A stretch of DNA of 64,000 nucleotides from Aporrectodea caliginosa (lineage: Eukaryota > Annelida > Clitellata > Crassiclitellata > Lumbricidae): positions 908,501-972,500 of the forward strand of contig JACEVL010000671.1 in the NCBI GenBank assembly GCA_020284085.1. Direction: 5' to 3'. The notes beneath the pieces are model-generated. The model searched no databases. It saw nothing but the letters and a program-made list of their open reading frames with translations, and was not told the DNA's origin. The translations under genes were made by a program, and so were the position numbers. Of the stretch, positions 1 to 11,700 are shown piece by piece; the first letter of the stretch is position 1; every line of letters starts with the position of its first letter.

Positions 1-12
1 CATGCCAATACA

Positions 13-264
13 GTGTGTTTACTTTTTCTGCTTTGTGAATGTTTTCAGTTTAGTGAGATGGCACAGATGACCGTCTCATGCGATAAGCCAATAGTGCACG
101 AGGAGTGGGTCAGATCCGAAATTAGGTCGGATACTTCTGTAATTGCTGCGGTAGCTGGGCAAGAACCAAGGGTACAGCCTTGGAAGGTTATGGAATTATG
201 TCCCTTGGGAATATGGTGGCAAGCGATCCAAAAGGTGAATGGTTTTCTTGAAGCAGGAACTTAG
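13..264 (+). CDS. Unrecognised short ORF at window edge
   Basis: Open frame of 83 codons. A plausible 3' splice site (pyrimidine-rich stretch ending in TTTTCAG, about position 50) precedes the segment containing ATGGCACAGATG, so it could be the last exon of a gene starting outside the window. I recognise no domain. It may be chance. Confidence 0.12.
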   Translation: MCLLFLLCECFQFSEMAQMTVSCDKPIVHEEWVRSEIRSDTSVIAAVAGQEPRVQPWKVMELCPLGIWWQAIQKVNGFLEAGT

Positions 265-3013
265 ACCGCGTAATGGCGGTGGGTTTTGAATTGATAAAAG
301 CCATACACTCTGAGTTTAATTTTGATGATTACTACAAAGATTTGTAGCTGTTTTCGTTTCTTGAACTGTTGACTGTGTGATTTAGCGTTTAAATGGTGTA
401 TAACTGTGTGATAGATAAGCCACACGCTTAAATAGAGTTAAACCATGGACTGCTGTTCATAGTACAGAGCACTAGAGTATTAAGCAGATTAAAACCTCTA
501 TAAGCGTCGAATTAAGCTGTTTTGAGGTAGAAATAAGCTAAGCCGCGTAATGGCGGATGATTTGTAAGCTTGAAGAAAGGCAAATCTTCATTTATGTTTG
601 TTTCTGATGAATCGTGTCATGTATTAAGTGTAATACTGGTCACTTTTGCTTTTGAACTGCTGATTAGTCTTTAAGCCGCATAAAGCGGGTATATACCTAA
701 GCTTAGAGAATAAGACACTTGTTCATTAAGTTTAACAGTGATAAGATACGCGATATATTATGGTACTGTTGGCTGACTTGCAATTGAACTAATGATGCTT
801 GCTATGATACTTTCGATGCATCATGTAACAGTATAGGCCGTATTACGTAACGCCTTAAGTTGCAATGTGGAAATCTTGATAATGATATGTATCAGCCATA
901 ACACATGTTCCAGTAACGTAGAAAGATAGGCCGCCTAAAGATATAACGTATGAGCCTAAGACACTCAAAATTTCTGATAAAAATAACCGCATTCTATTTT
1001 TAAATAGGTAGCAATGATATAGTACAAGTTAATTCGATACAATTATTATTTTCATGTTTTGACGTCGCAACTATGAATTCAATGTAGCACTGTGAGACAC
1101 TACGTTGATAGGCGCTGTATATTGATTCGATAAGAATGCATTATGTACAGCGTATTGAATGATGAATCATTGTATCATTTGGTATGCATTGACTGAAACT
1201 GCGCATCGCTTGTTGTGGCAAACACTGAAGAAGGTTGAGGTAAGGATTTGAGTAGGCCCGACCCGACGTAGACCCGACGATAGATCTGGACTGAAGGTTA
1301 AGTAGATCTTTCACTGAGTGTAATGAATACGTTTATGTGGTGCGTTAAGACATCACGATGGAACGTTAGATCATTTATATAGGCGCACTAGAAGCAGATC
1401 CAGCGACGTTATAGACAGAAAAGGTACGAATAAATGTTCGTGGTTATGATGCCAATTAGACAGGGTTAGGCAAAGTTAACAGTATGCCTTTTAAAGCAGG
1501 CCTGATACTAAACTAAATGCCGTAGTAACTCTGGGGCTAACACCGCGATTATCGTGCTGTCTTTGATTTTTAGATACTTAACCGTTGATTTAGATTTTCC
1601 GTCTATGGTTTTTCAAAGCAGTGTTTGTCATATGCTTGCATTGTTGCACTTCTATTGAGTTTGGAGTGAATTCCTTACTTAATGCTTTTAAAATTCCATC
1701 GCTTTCGCTCTGAAATTTTAAAAAGAGGAAGCATCGGGCAGTGTAACGAAGGTATAACCCTCGTTACGTAGTTAATTACTGTCATTGACGGCGCCATAGA
1801 AGTTTGTATTGCGTCGGCCTTGTCGAATTAGCATTAGTCAAACGGGAAACAAGAGAGCAATGAGTGCATTGAAATCGCGACCGTTGGCCTGGATTGATAT
1901 ACAGTCGACGTGCGATACGACAGGGGAGAGTAAGACAGACAGATACATAGACACATACAGCGACGATATTAACACTGACGCATGCACGGACGCTAATAAA
2001 GGTTGCTATAGTAACGACAGTTAAGCGGTCGTGCGGCCGGGGGAAGATAGACTGAAATAAGGAAGGAAGCATAGAAAGAAAGAGTTCGCGCCCTGCGCAT
2101 GCGCGTACCGTGTATCTTACGCTAGACGACGCGTCTCTTTGGCAGTCTGCACGTGGCGTTTGATGAAGTAGCAGCTCTGTGTGAGCATTGAAAGGCCTGG
2201 GCTCTGTGTGAGCATTGAAATGGCGTTTCTTTAGATTTGCGGTCGAAGTTAAGTTTAAAAGGGATTAAATCTTAACGGCGATATTTGTATTCGATCGTCG
2301 AGTTAAGGATTAGAAGTTATAATCGATTTCTTGGAGGAATTGTATGATTTTCTCAACGGAAAGTTATCGATTGTCACTGATGGAAAGTTTCGATGAATCT
2401 GCCTGTGGTTTCTTTGGATATATCATTACGAGTTTAATAATTTGCTTGGAGTGTCATTGAAATTATATCTTGGCCTGGAATAACATTGCGAATTCTTCTG
2501 GCAAGTGTTTCTGTGAATATATCTACGCAATTTATATTCCATTGTGTGGAGTTTCTTGGCAAATTGCTCTGTTGAATCTTTCTACGAATAGTGCTGATGA
2601 ATACATATTGAAATCCATGGAAGTTCGTCGCAATTAATATCACGGAATATATGTCTCATTTCCTGTGGAATATAATTGAAATACAGCAGAGGTAGGTACA
2701 GCGAGCAACATAGGTTCGGCCAATTCACAGCCTCTTGAAATACAAGCGTCCACAGTCTTCTCATATCTCATCAGGCGCTACATAAATCACCACGTCTCAC
2801 GGCCGGGGTATTAAGGCGCTAAGTAAATTCAATACTTTCCTCCCAGCTACCACTCGCATTGCGTGTTTGTAAGCTAAGGAAAGGCTATCCACATATATCG
2901 TTATATGTTGAATAGGGCCTATAGTAAGCTAAGGTAAAGGCTGTCAATATTGCTGTGTGTTGAATACTGCTGTGTGAATGTGTAGTGTTGATTAAAAATA
3001 TACACATATTAAA
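265..3013. other. Non-coding stretch without recognised gene
   Basis: No ORF with recognisable homology. A 20-bp motif beginning GCTCTGTGTGAGCATT occurs twice with a 27-bp period at 2174-2220. Short phrases such as CCGCGTAATGGCGG recur at about 267 and 544, which hints at an old repeat. It could be the 5' region of whatever carries the ORF at 3014, but I see no direct repeat to prove an LTR. Confidence 0.4.
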
Positions 3014-3688
3014 ATGTCACATTCGTCGGCCCATTCACCTGAAATGCAAACGCGCCCTGGTGAGGTAGGTGAGGTCTGTCACACCCCTGAGTCTCGTTTA
3101 TCAAGGCCTAGCTCGGTTAGCGACCTGGTTCTGGAACGACTTGGTAGTCTGACAGGAATTATGGAGCGCCAGAACGAAGGACAGAACGAACTCATGAGGA
3201 GCCAGGCAGAAATAAACGACCGCTTAGAATCACTAGCCAATCGCATGGATCGTATAGAAGGCTCTCCAGTAAGAAAGTTTGCTGTGGGATCGGAATCGAA
3301 CCCTGGTTATGGCATGGCCATGGCTGCTTTCTGTTCGACAGCCGCTGACATAGACCATTCGGCCCTTGGTCTACGGGGACCTTCGGATGATGTAAGGTTA
3401 CATCCGGAACCCCTGGGATATCCTGGTACCATAAGAAGAAGTGAAAGACTAAGTAACAAGTCTAGGCCCGATTACACGAGCCTAGGTGGTAAAACACGAA
3501 CGTTTCCACGCTTTGCAATGGGTTCAAATCCTATGCTAAATGCTGATACTCGCTCTCCTTCACCTGGGGTCTCACAGCAACACGTCCTGCCCGCGTCGGT
3601 AGATGAAAGCGCGCTGGGGGCTGCGATTTCGCGACGCGCGGACGGCGTAACAATGACATTGACCTACAGTGTATATATATATGTGTGA
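3014..3688 (+). CDS. Unassigned ORF with coiled-coil segment, possibly gag-like
   Basis: A 224-codon ORF starting in a good context (TTAAAATGTC). What is visible: a Ser/Pro-rich N terminus, a hydrophilic predicted coiled coil at about residues 40-82 (LERLGSL... to ...RMDRIEG), an Ala/Met-rich patch, a basic stretch RRSERLSNKSRPDY at about 141-154, and a C terminus running into TATATATATGTG simple sequence. Small basic motifs after a coiled coil are common in Gag proteins of LTR retrotransposons, but there is no zinc knuckle, protease or polymerase downstream. It could be an orphan gag fragment, a first exon of a host gene, or chance. I do not recognise the family. Confidence 0.3.
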   Translation: MSHSSAHSPEMQTRPGEVGEVCHTPESRLSRPSSVSDLVLERLGSLTGIMERQNEGQNELMRSQAEINDRLESLANRMDRIEGSPVRKFAVGSESNPGYGMAMAAFCSTAADIDHSALGLRGPSDDVRLHPEPLGYPGTIRRSERLSNKSRPDYTSLGGKTRTFPRFAMGSNPMLNADTRSPSPGVSQQHVLPASVDESALGAAISRRADGVTMTLTYSVYIYV

Positions 3689-4650
3689 AGTTTACCTACA
3701 TACTGTACATGCTTAACGCTGACCAACACACTGTGCGTGGAGGCCTATAGGACTACTCATTATTTGCATGTGTTATATCATGCCTAAAGAATGTAGGCCT
3801 ATATTATCTTTTACGGCTGATGCGCGCATCATCTAGTTCAGACTACACTTAACTTTGCTCGGTCACCTGCATTGAATTACTTACTTACATTGCATACTTC
3901 TTACTTACTTATTGGATTCCTGTCGAACTCAGAGTAAGATTTAAACTGGTCTGTCTGGCCTATAATATCTTACAACTTGCACTCATATATACCTTTCAAT
4001 CACTAGTATCTGCTACTCTTCTTACATCCATCCTCTTCAACTAATGACCACCTGTTACATCGAGCGTATAGGCCTGACCATATTCAACAGCGTTCCATAT
4101 CTAATCGAACAATGTCTATAGGCCTATTGTGTTCTAGGCCTACCTAACGCTCATGGTAAAAATCAATTCTGCACTGATAAAACCACATTTGTCGTGGCAA
4201 ATTCGACACCTGTTTTATATAGGCCTACTGCTTGTCTTTTTAATGTCAATCACGTTAAACGAGAACTGCAGAAAATCTACAGTAGGCCAGTTTGCCAATA
4301 TAACTCGATCTGGTAGGCTAATAGACCTAAATGCAGCTGTGAGCAGGCATACTCATTTACTTCTGTACGATAAATTTTTTAATAAATTTGACTTTATGAA
4401 ATTGATTTCTAAAGGCATATCATACAGCCCCTGTTTTATTGCCTCTCCACAGAGAAAGCTATGTTGATACTTATAGACCATAAAAATTGGCCCTGTGCCA
4501 CTTACTTTAAATCCCGAGGCATTTGCAGTCGGCACAGCATTGTGCCTATCGGGCAAAGATCATCAAAACAACAACAATAATCGAAGTTGCATTTATCAAT
4601 TACTTCGCAAACAATGGTCAAATACAATAGTTACATTTCACATTTGATTC
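3689..4650. other. Non-coding stretch rich in TAGGCCTA words
   Basis: No gene recognised. The palindromic octamer TAGGCCTA and one-base variants recur here (about 3793, 4070, 4118, 4134, 4219). Confidence 0.4.
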
Positions 4651-4651
4651 C

Positions 4652-5747
4652 AATTGAAGACCTTGGTGCAAGAACCAGGTAAGTCGACTTACCTGGTTAT
4701 CGTGAAAGTTAGCTTAAAATGCTCCTGACGTAGAGGCGCATGTATGGTGTAAATTTCAAGCTGGTAGCTGCAAAATTAAGGGAGTAGGTAGGACAATAAC
4801 CAGGCAACTCAACTTACCTGCTTTGAGAATTTTCGCATTCCGGTGCCATGATTGCGTGCATAAATGAGATAAGTCAACAAACCCGGTTATTGCATAAAAG
4901 ATCATAGCCTCTCGGTTGCGAGCAATAGACATGTATGGGAACAAACCTGATTATTGCACGCAACCGTGAGCCAGTTATATACGTTGTCGGATGCATTAGC
5001 GAAGTAAGTAAGGATATAATAACAATATTCTGCCACTAGATGGAGACCATTTAGCCATTTTCACGAACTTCAAATCGGTGTCATTCAGTTACCTTCTTCT
5101 GGCTCATGTCTCTAGGCCTAATGTTTATCATTTCCATGCAATAACAAGGTTTGTTCACATATTAGATTCTTACTTGTAAATAAGTTTCCAGCACCACACG
5201 AAAGTTGCTTATAATTTACATGCAACAACAAATTTTGTTCACTTACATGATTCTTGCATGGAAAGAAGTTCCAAAACTACAGGGAAGTTTCAATGCCATA
5301 ACCAGGTTAGTTAACATATGTGATTGTTGCATAAAAAAAATTCCAGAACTACAGGGAAGTTTCAGTGCAATAACCAGGTTAGTTGACATATGTGATTCTT
5401 GCATCCAAAAAGTTCCAGAACTACAGCGAAGTTTCAGTGCAATAACCAGGTTAGTTGACATATGTGATTCTTGCATCCAAAAAGTTCCAGAACTACAGCG
5501 AAGTTTCAGTGCAATAACCAGGTTTCTTGTTCATTTGCCAATAAAATACTAATTAGCAACAGCCAACCTTTAATAATTTTATTTTATGATCAGTTACGAT
5601 TAGATGCACCTTATACTTTTTAAATTTTGTCGTTATCTATTTCCTGGACGAAACTGCAAGCTTTTGAAGAGCAAAAAACATTAAAACTCGATTTGCCGAA
5701 AACTATGATTTTTCACTTACCTGGTTCTTGCACCAATGTCTTCAATT
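4652..5747. mobile_element. Foldback-type element with 33-bp terminal inverted repeats
   Basis: The left end (4652-4684, AATTGAAGACCTTGGTGC...) and the reverse complement of the right end (5715-5747) match over 33 bp with one visible mismatch; both read on into GCAAGAACCAGGTAAGT. The interior repeats the motif TGCAATAACCAGGTT in both orientations (about 4793, 4880, 4950, 5135 and in the 72-bp array). No transposase is present, so it is non-autonomous. I could not find a clear target-site duplication, so the superfamily is open. Confidence 0.6.
5240..5525. repeat. 72-bp tandem repeat, four copies
   Basis: Four copies with anchor TTCCAGAACTACAG (first copy TTCCAAAACTACAG) at 5269, 5341, 5413 and 5485, an exact 72-bp period. 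The last two copies are nearly identical, so expansion runs rightwards. Because 72 is divisible by three, open frames appear on both strands across the array; these are not genes. The array lies inside the foldback element. Confidence 0.9.
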
Positions 5748-8700
5748 AGTACGAAGGCCGTAGCACACCACAGCCTCGCATGAGCAAGTTTCATCGAAAA
5801 GCCTCGAATTAGCACAGACAGCACTAAAAAGAAATTAACACAAAACAAAGATACTTTCCAAGAAAGCACTTAATTCCTCTGGCCAATTCTTCACGACACC
5901 ACTGCCAGTGACTCCCTTCACTGCACTTAATTCAACTTTAGTTTAAGTGATTCTCTGTAACATCCATGGTATCCGTACTTTGAACGTCAAGGCTCCTCAC
6001 TAAGTCAGCAAAATTTGGTACCAAAAACTGCAGATTAAATGTAAGTTTCATAACGTTCCTGCCTTTCACTCACATCTTCAGAATTCTATGTATTTTTATA
6101 CCACCCCATATGAGCTTCTGAAAGGCTCTTTACTGGCACTAGACAAATCTTCTGTTAAAATTACAAGTCACTGTTAGTCAGATGAAGGAATATGGCCGCT
6201 TTCGATTATGTACAGACCGTATGTTCCTATTAGGATGTGGCCGCTATTACCCGAGTAGTTGGCCTGCCTTTTCACTGAATCCAGATTCGATCCGTTTAAT
6301 TGGCTATATTTATTTTTATTAGGTTCCAGGCACCGTTTCTTACACCACGATCACAGAAATAAAAAAATCTTGTATGTGCTCGTGAGATGTAATTCAAAGA
6401 TTACCGCAGGAGGTCACCAAAAAGGGGTAACTATTTTTGTATTAATGAAAAAAGAAATTGTTTCTGGTCCAAATTTTTTTCGGTATGTGGATCGGTAGTC
6501 CTCGGATGCACTGATTCTGCTTAATCAGTCTAAGGCAAAATCCTGCCCGAACAGATTTCCCGATCAAGATTCGGCCACACCATAGTTTCTAAACAACCAT
6601 ACCGCTGGTGCACCATGTGTGCAGTGAGGAAATTTTTAATGCTTACAAGTGGCAACAATATATTAAGATATTACACATATCAATGATATTACAGGTAATA
6701 CCATGCGACTCAAATTCCATCACAGCATTGCACAATTACTCAAAACTGGTTCACATCATCTTGTACTTAATAAATTCTGCATATAGCAACAATAGCAGAA
6801 AACAGAGTCAGTTTGGTGCAAATTTCTGCCACTAGAGAAAATTAGGTAGGTGCTAATGTAAATTTCTTTCACTTCTAATTAATATCAATCAAGAACTGCT
6901 CGGCTCATCTGATGGTTCAGTTATTTTAGTCAGCACTACACATGCAAATAGAAAAATTCATAGTGCACTGGTGTAATTTGTCACTTATGTAGGCTAAGCG
7001 CCTAAAGAGAATCAACAGCTCAACGCCTATAAAGTAGTTCATGACCACAGGAATTGAAAGAAACAGAAATGCAATGACAGTGGAGAGAGAGACAGAGACA
7101 GAGAGAGACAGACAGACAGAAAGACAGACAGAGACAGAGAGAATGGGATAGAGACAGAGGATGAGATAGAGAAGTGATAAGACATCAGTATAATATACAG
7201 GCTAGTCCAGATGGAAAGCAGCATTTGTTTTCGGCATTACTTGCACTTCAAGTTAACCACACTACAGAAGCACATCATGAGCACTCATGTAAGAAAGCAA
7301 CTTCAATCAATCAATCAATTAATCAATCAATCAATCAAAGAAACTTGATATAGCGCCCCTTCAAGATATCTACCCAGACTCCGGAGGCGCTTCAGTCGAC
7401 CTCTCTTCTTACAGGTGCTGAGAACAGAGATTTGTCATAACACGCGTGATGACAATACCGAGGCAAAAGTATTGTACAACTCACAACACAGCTTACGATT
7501 ACGTATACTACAGGGATATAATATACGTACATATAGATATCCAGTAAACCTTCACATACGCATTACTTATGTACAAATGTGCACGATATCTGCCAAATAG
7601 ATGCATCCAGATAACTTTACACGAGAAGCCAGATCTGTTCCATTTTCTCTCTTAAAGTGATACATGTTAAGTAGACTAATTAATGTTAATTTCACAAATT
7701 TCACATAGATTAAGGTTTCACACATACGCACACACACAACTCACGTATGCAAATACACAAACAGTTCTACCATACACAGAACCTTATACATTAGATATAT
7801 TCATGTGATCAATAATGTGGGAAGGTAAATTTTACCAACACTTATAGGACTTATATAAAAATAACACAAATTGTGCAAACCAAATGCGATACAATGCATG
7901 GGTCCTTCATTTCAGATAAAATTGTTAGCATAACACAAATTGTAGAGATCAGTCTTCATTGCTGTTATTTCACTTCATGGCTTGGCACAAATTTCGTTTG
8001 CAATGTTATTAAACCTAAACATTACAAATTTTCTTCACGTGGCAGTTTCACATACAATCCAGGTTTAGGATGCAACTGTGGTTTCAAAAGCACTGATATA
8101 TAGCACGGTTCTTGTGCACAGGAAATTTACACAAGTAGCAAGCACAAACTTTCTTGTCTGACCATTTTTCGGCAGTAAGTCATCTATCGTTGATACCCAT
8201 TTCTAGGCATTTCGTGTCTTGAGAAACTCTGCCATGCGCTATGCTATGCACTGTGTTCCTGCATGAATTAGAAAACAGGGACTGTTCACAGTTACACAAG
8301 ACAATCAGTAATACTTTGAAACAGAAAGAATCATGAGCAACGGGAAAGCAGTCAAACAGGTATGAAAAGAACAATCACTCAACTTGAATGCACAAATTGA
8401 CCTGCCTTCATCTAGGCCAAATTTAACCAGATTTATAGTTCCAAATAAGTAAAAGACAAACTGAAACCTGTTTCAATTGGACCTCTTCATGAAAACCTGT
8501 TTCAAAAGCATAAAGGTATTATGATTCAATCGTGAAAAACAATTTCCCATAAATATCAGAATGCTTTTGCATAAACTGCTCAAAAATACAGAAACGTTTA
8601 CATCCACAAAAAAGCACACAAAAGCCATTACACATTCATCAAATTATCTTTAGGTCTTGAGTGGTTTGGTTGGAAAACACAAAACAATTTCTCACATCAA

Positions 8701-8762
8701 GTGATCAAAAGACAAATGCACTGCCCCAAAAAATAAACAATGAACCATTCAGTTTCTCCTTT
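5748..8762. other. Intergenic stretch downstream of TOM1
   Basis: No protein-coding gene recognised. Contents seen: a purine-rich GAGACAGA repeat at 7079-7165, a LINE tail at 7303-7405, and AT-rich sequence. The right part is presumably TOM1 3' UTR, since the TOM1 stop codon is at 8763-8765 on the minus strand; I cannot place its polyadenylation site. Confidence 0.45.
7303..7405 (-). mobile_element. L2-type LINE 3' tail with (TCAA)n
   Basis: A (TCAA)n microsatellite is followed by GATATAGCGCCCCTTCAAGA and then GGAGGCGCTTCAG. On the minus strand this is the conserved LINE/SINE tail hairpin (GAGGCGC ... GGCGCTATAT) ending in a short-period microsatellite. The same tail occurs many times in this window. 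Confidence 0.7.
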
Positions 8763-11700
8763 TCACAGCGTAAACAGCGCCTGATCATCGTCGCCGTTGT
8801 TCTGCAGCGTTCGACCTCCACGGTTCGACGACCTCTGACTGGGTGATGCCTGCGGGTCAAGAAGCCTGTCGGACTCGGCCGAGGTGTGCGTCGCAAGAAA
8901 CTGGTCGAATTCAGAACTTGTTGCCGACTGCTGCTGGGCGCCCTGTAAACAGAAACAAATAGATGCGCTACAACTGGTAAAGTACAGATAATAATAATGA
9001 TAATGATGATGATAATAATAATAATAAATGTTAAATAGTAAAAAAAGCAGCAGATCAACCTGCAAGTACTAGTATTAGCCAGCACTACCTACAAGTAAAC
9101 ACATTTGCACTGTTACTAGGGAACAACCGGGTAGACATTTTCTACTGGGTAGCAAATCCGAGTATTTGGATGTACTATTTGCCGGATCCGGGTACGAACC
9201 GAGTACCGTTTTTTACATGTAATATAGTACGAAGGGCTAGAACAATGACAACCAATCTCAGCGCTAAATAGCGATTTTCGGTTAAATACTTAAATTGTTG
9301 CAGAAATTTAGTTCAGTTGTATAATTTATTTGTAAATTGTAACTATAATCTTGAGATTGATCGAATTCCAAAAATTGTAGGTATTTGCGTGGGTATTATT
9401 TGCCGAGGCGAATAGTTCCGAAAAACCCGATATCCGGCCGGGGCAAATGGCCGAAGCGATTTCCGGTTGTTCCCTAACTGTTACAAGTCCAGTTAGACCA
9501 TCACAAAGGGGCTTAATTTTATAATTGTTCATACTTATATTTTGCTCATCATATCTATACTACTCACTGCATTTCTCTTCCTAGAATAAATATCTTTCTC
9601 ATTGCTGTAAGTTGAAAAGCTGTAGTAAGTAAAATAGATGATTAGAAGCGACTGTTCCAGAATGAAGGACCAATGCAGAAAAAACCTTCATTAAGCAGCA
9701 GCTTATTCACAAAATGTAACTTAATTAGCAAAAAAATGGAAACCTCCATGTCTTGTTATTTTCATATCTTATGTGGACAGCGCCTCTTTCAGCAAGGCTA
9801 TTCAGAAGCACTCTCATTGTGACAGGCAGATGAAAAGAAAGGCCTTTACGCAACGAAGAGATGCAGGCGAGATCCCCTACAGACTGCCGAGGAAGGCAAT
9901 TCCATAGCGAGGGACTCATTATTTTGTCTTCATTATTTCAAACTGTCATAAAAGCCACACCTTGGCATCCTTCAGCTAATTTTTTCCACGTCAATTTACT
10001 CGTAAAATGCAAATGCCAACCTCTTTCAGCCATTTGTCCATTTCTCCTGCCTCCCCGTCATCCTAGTTTCAACACAAAACATACATGACCAATTCAGTGA
10101 ATCCAAAATTAATGTATTGTTAAGAAACATCTACACTCAGTTACCGTTCCAACCATTTTCTAGGCCTGCTCATAATCAATGCTTGGAGCATATCCAGTCT
10201 GTGCTTGAGCGCACGCAAGTATGTTGACCTCCACTACGTTTGTCGGTTTTTACCTGTTTTTCCGCTACTCATACACCTTCCTCTTTGACCGGGCCTGGGT
10301 CGGGAGCGCCTCTGATTAGTTATCTTGAAGGGGAGCTATATAAATTCCATAGATAGATAGATAGATAGTTAGATAAGCAACTGACAATCATTCTGTTTGA
10401 TCATGGTTGTGCATCATCAGGTTAGTAAAACACCGGAGAGTCTTCTTGAGATGAAATATCAATCTTTGATCACAATACAATAATTGACCAACATAAAACT
10501 AGAGCTACCTATTCTATATAAACTGCCATTTGTCAAATATAAGAATAATATGATTGTCAAATATAAATTGTCAAATATAACTGTCAATACATTTACCGGG
10601 TCATAACACAGTGTAATATTTTTAATCTGCACATTTTATAATCTGCGACCCCGGCCTCATGATTTCACTTTGCCGGCAAGGGATGATCGAAATTTCATAC
10701 CTAGAGTATTTTATGGTGTATTAGGCTAAACAATCATTCTCTTTAGCAATAGGTCTCAGTCATTAATACATTCCTAACCCTCTTATCTATTTGACTATTA
10801 TTTTTGTCTAATCGATATCTTAACTGTTGATTTTGTAATCTTGTTGCATTTGTGTCAATGAGTTTGTGAAATAAAGGAATAGTAGTAGTAGTACATATTA
10901 ATGGACTAACCGAATAAGGATGGCCTTTGCTCTTCAGGGTCTCTTCTGTCCCCAGTGCACTGAGCATTGGATCATCGTGCTGCCGAAACATAAAACTAGT
11001 TAGCTATTCTATATAAACTGTAATTTGTCAAATATAATAATAATAATATGATTGTCAAATATAAATTGTCAAATATAAACTGTCAATACATTTACTGGGT
11101 CACAACACAGAGTAACATTTTAACCCTTTCACTACCATGACCGCCGGATATATCCGGCGACCAAAAATAATTACAATCCCTTGCACGCCGGATTAATCCG
11201 GCGGCATAACATGGACTCTGTTATAACGTTGGTCTTTCGATTTTTCAATAGCAAGTACTGGGAATATTATATGTGAGATAGGCCTACTGGCACGTGAGTT
11301 CACATCTATAATCTCCGCAAGGTGGCGCACTAGTAGTGAACAAATCCAGCTGATGATAACCTACTATGACGTAGCAAAACATGTGTATTCTGAAACTGTG
11401 TGTTTATTTCTTGTCTGTGTAAAACTGAATGCGTTTAGAAATAATAATTTTATTAGAAAATTACATAAACATCGGAAACCATGTCACATAAGAGAAAAAT
11501 GTACACTTTGAAAGAAGTGGTGGATCACTTTGCCAATTTAGAAAGTGACGATGGTGATGACAGTGGAGTGATAAAAACTTATTTTTTAATCACAAATTTT
11601 ATGGAATTGTTCATAATAATACAAAATTCTTTGCACATTTCTCCCAAAACAATAGCTTTGAATTGCTCGTTTAATTTCGTTTACTTTACTTAGCAATTAC

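Noticed and set aside
5205..5552. Tandem-repeat protein (KVPELQRSFSAITR repeats)
   Set aside because: The 72-bp DNA repeat is open on both strands because its period is a multiple of three; it lies in a transposable element and shows no codon bias.
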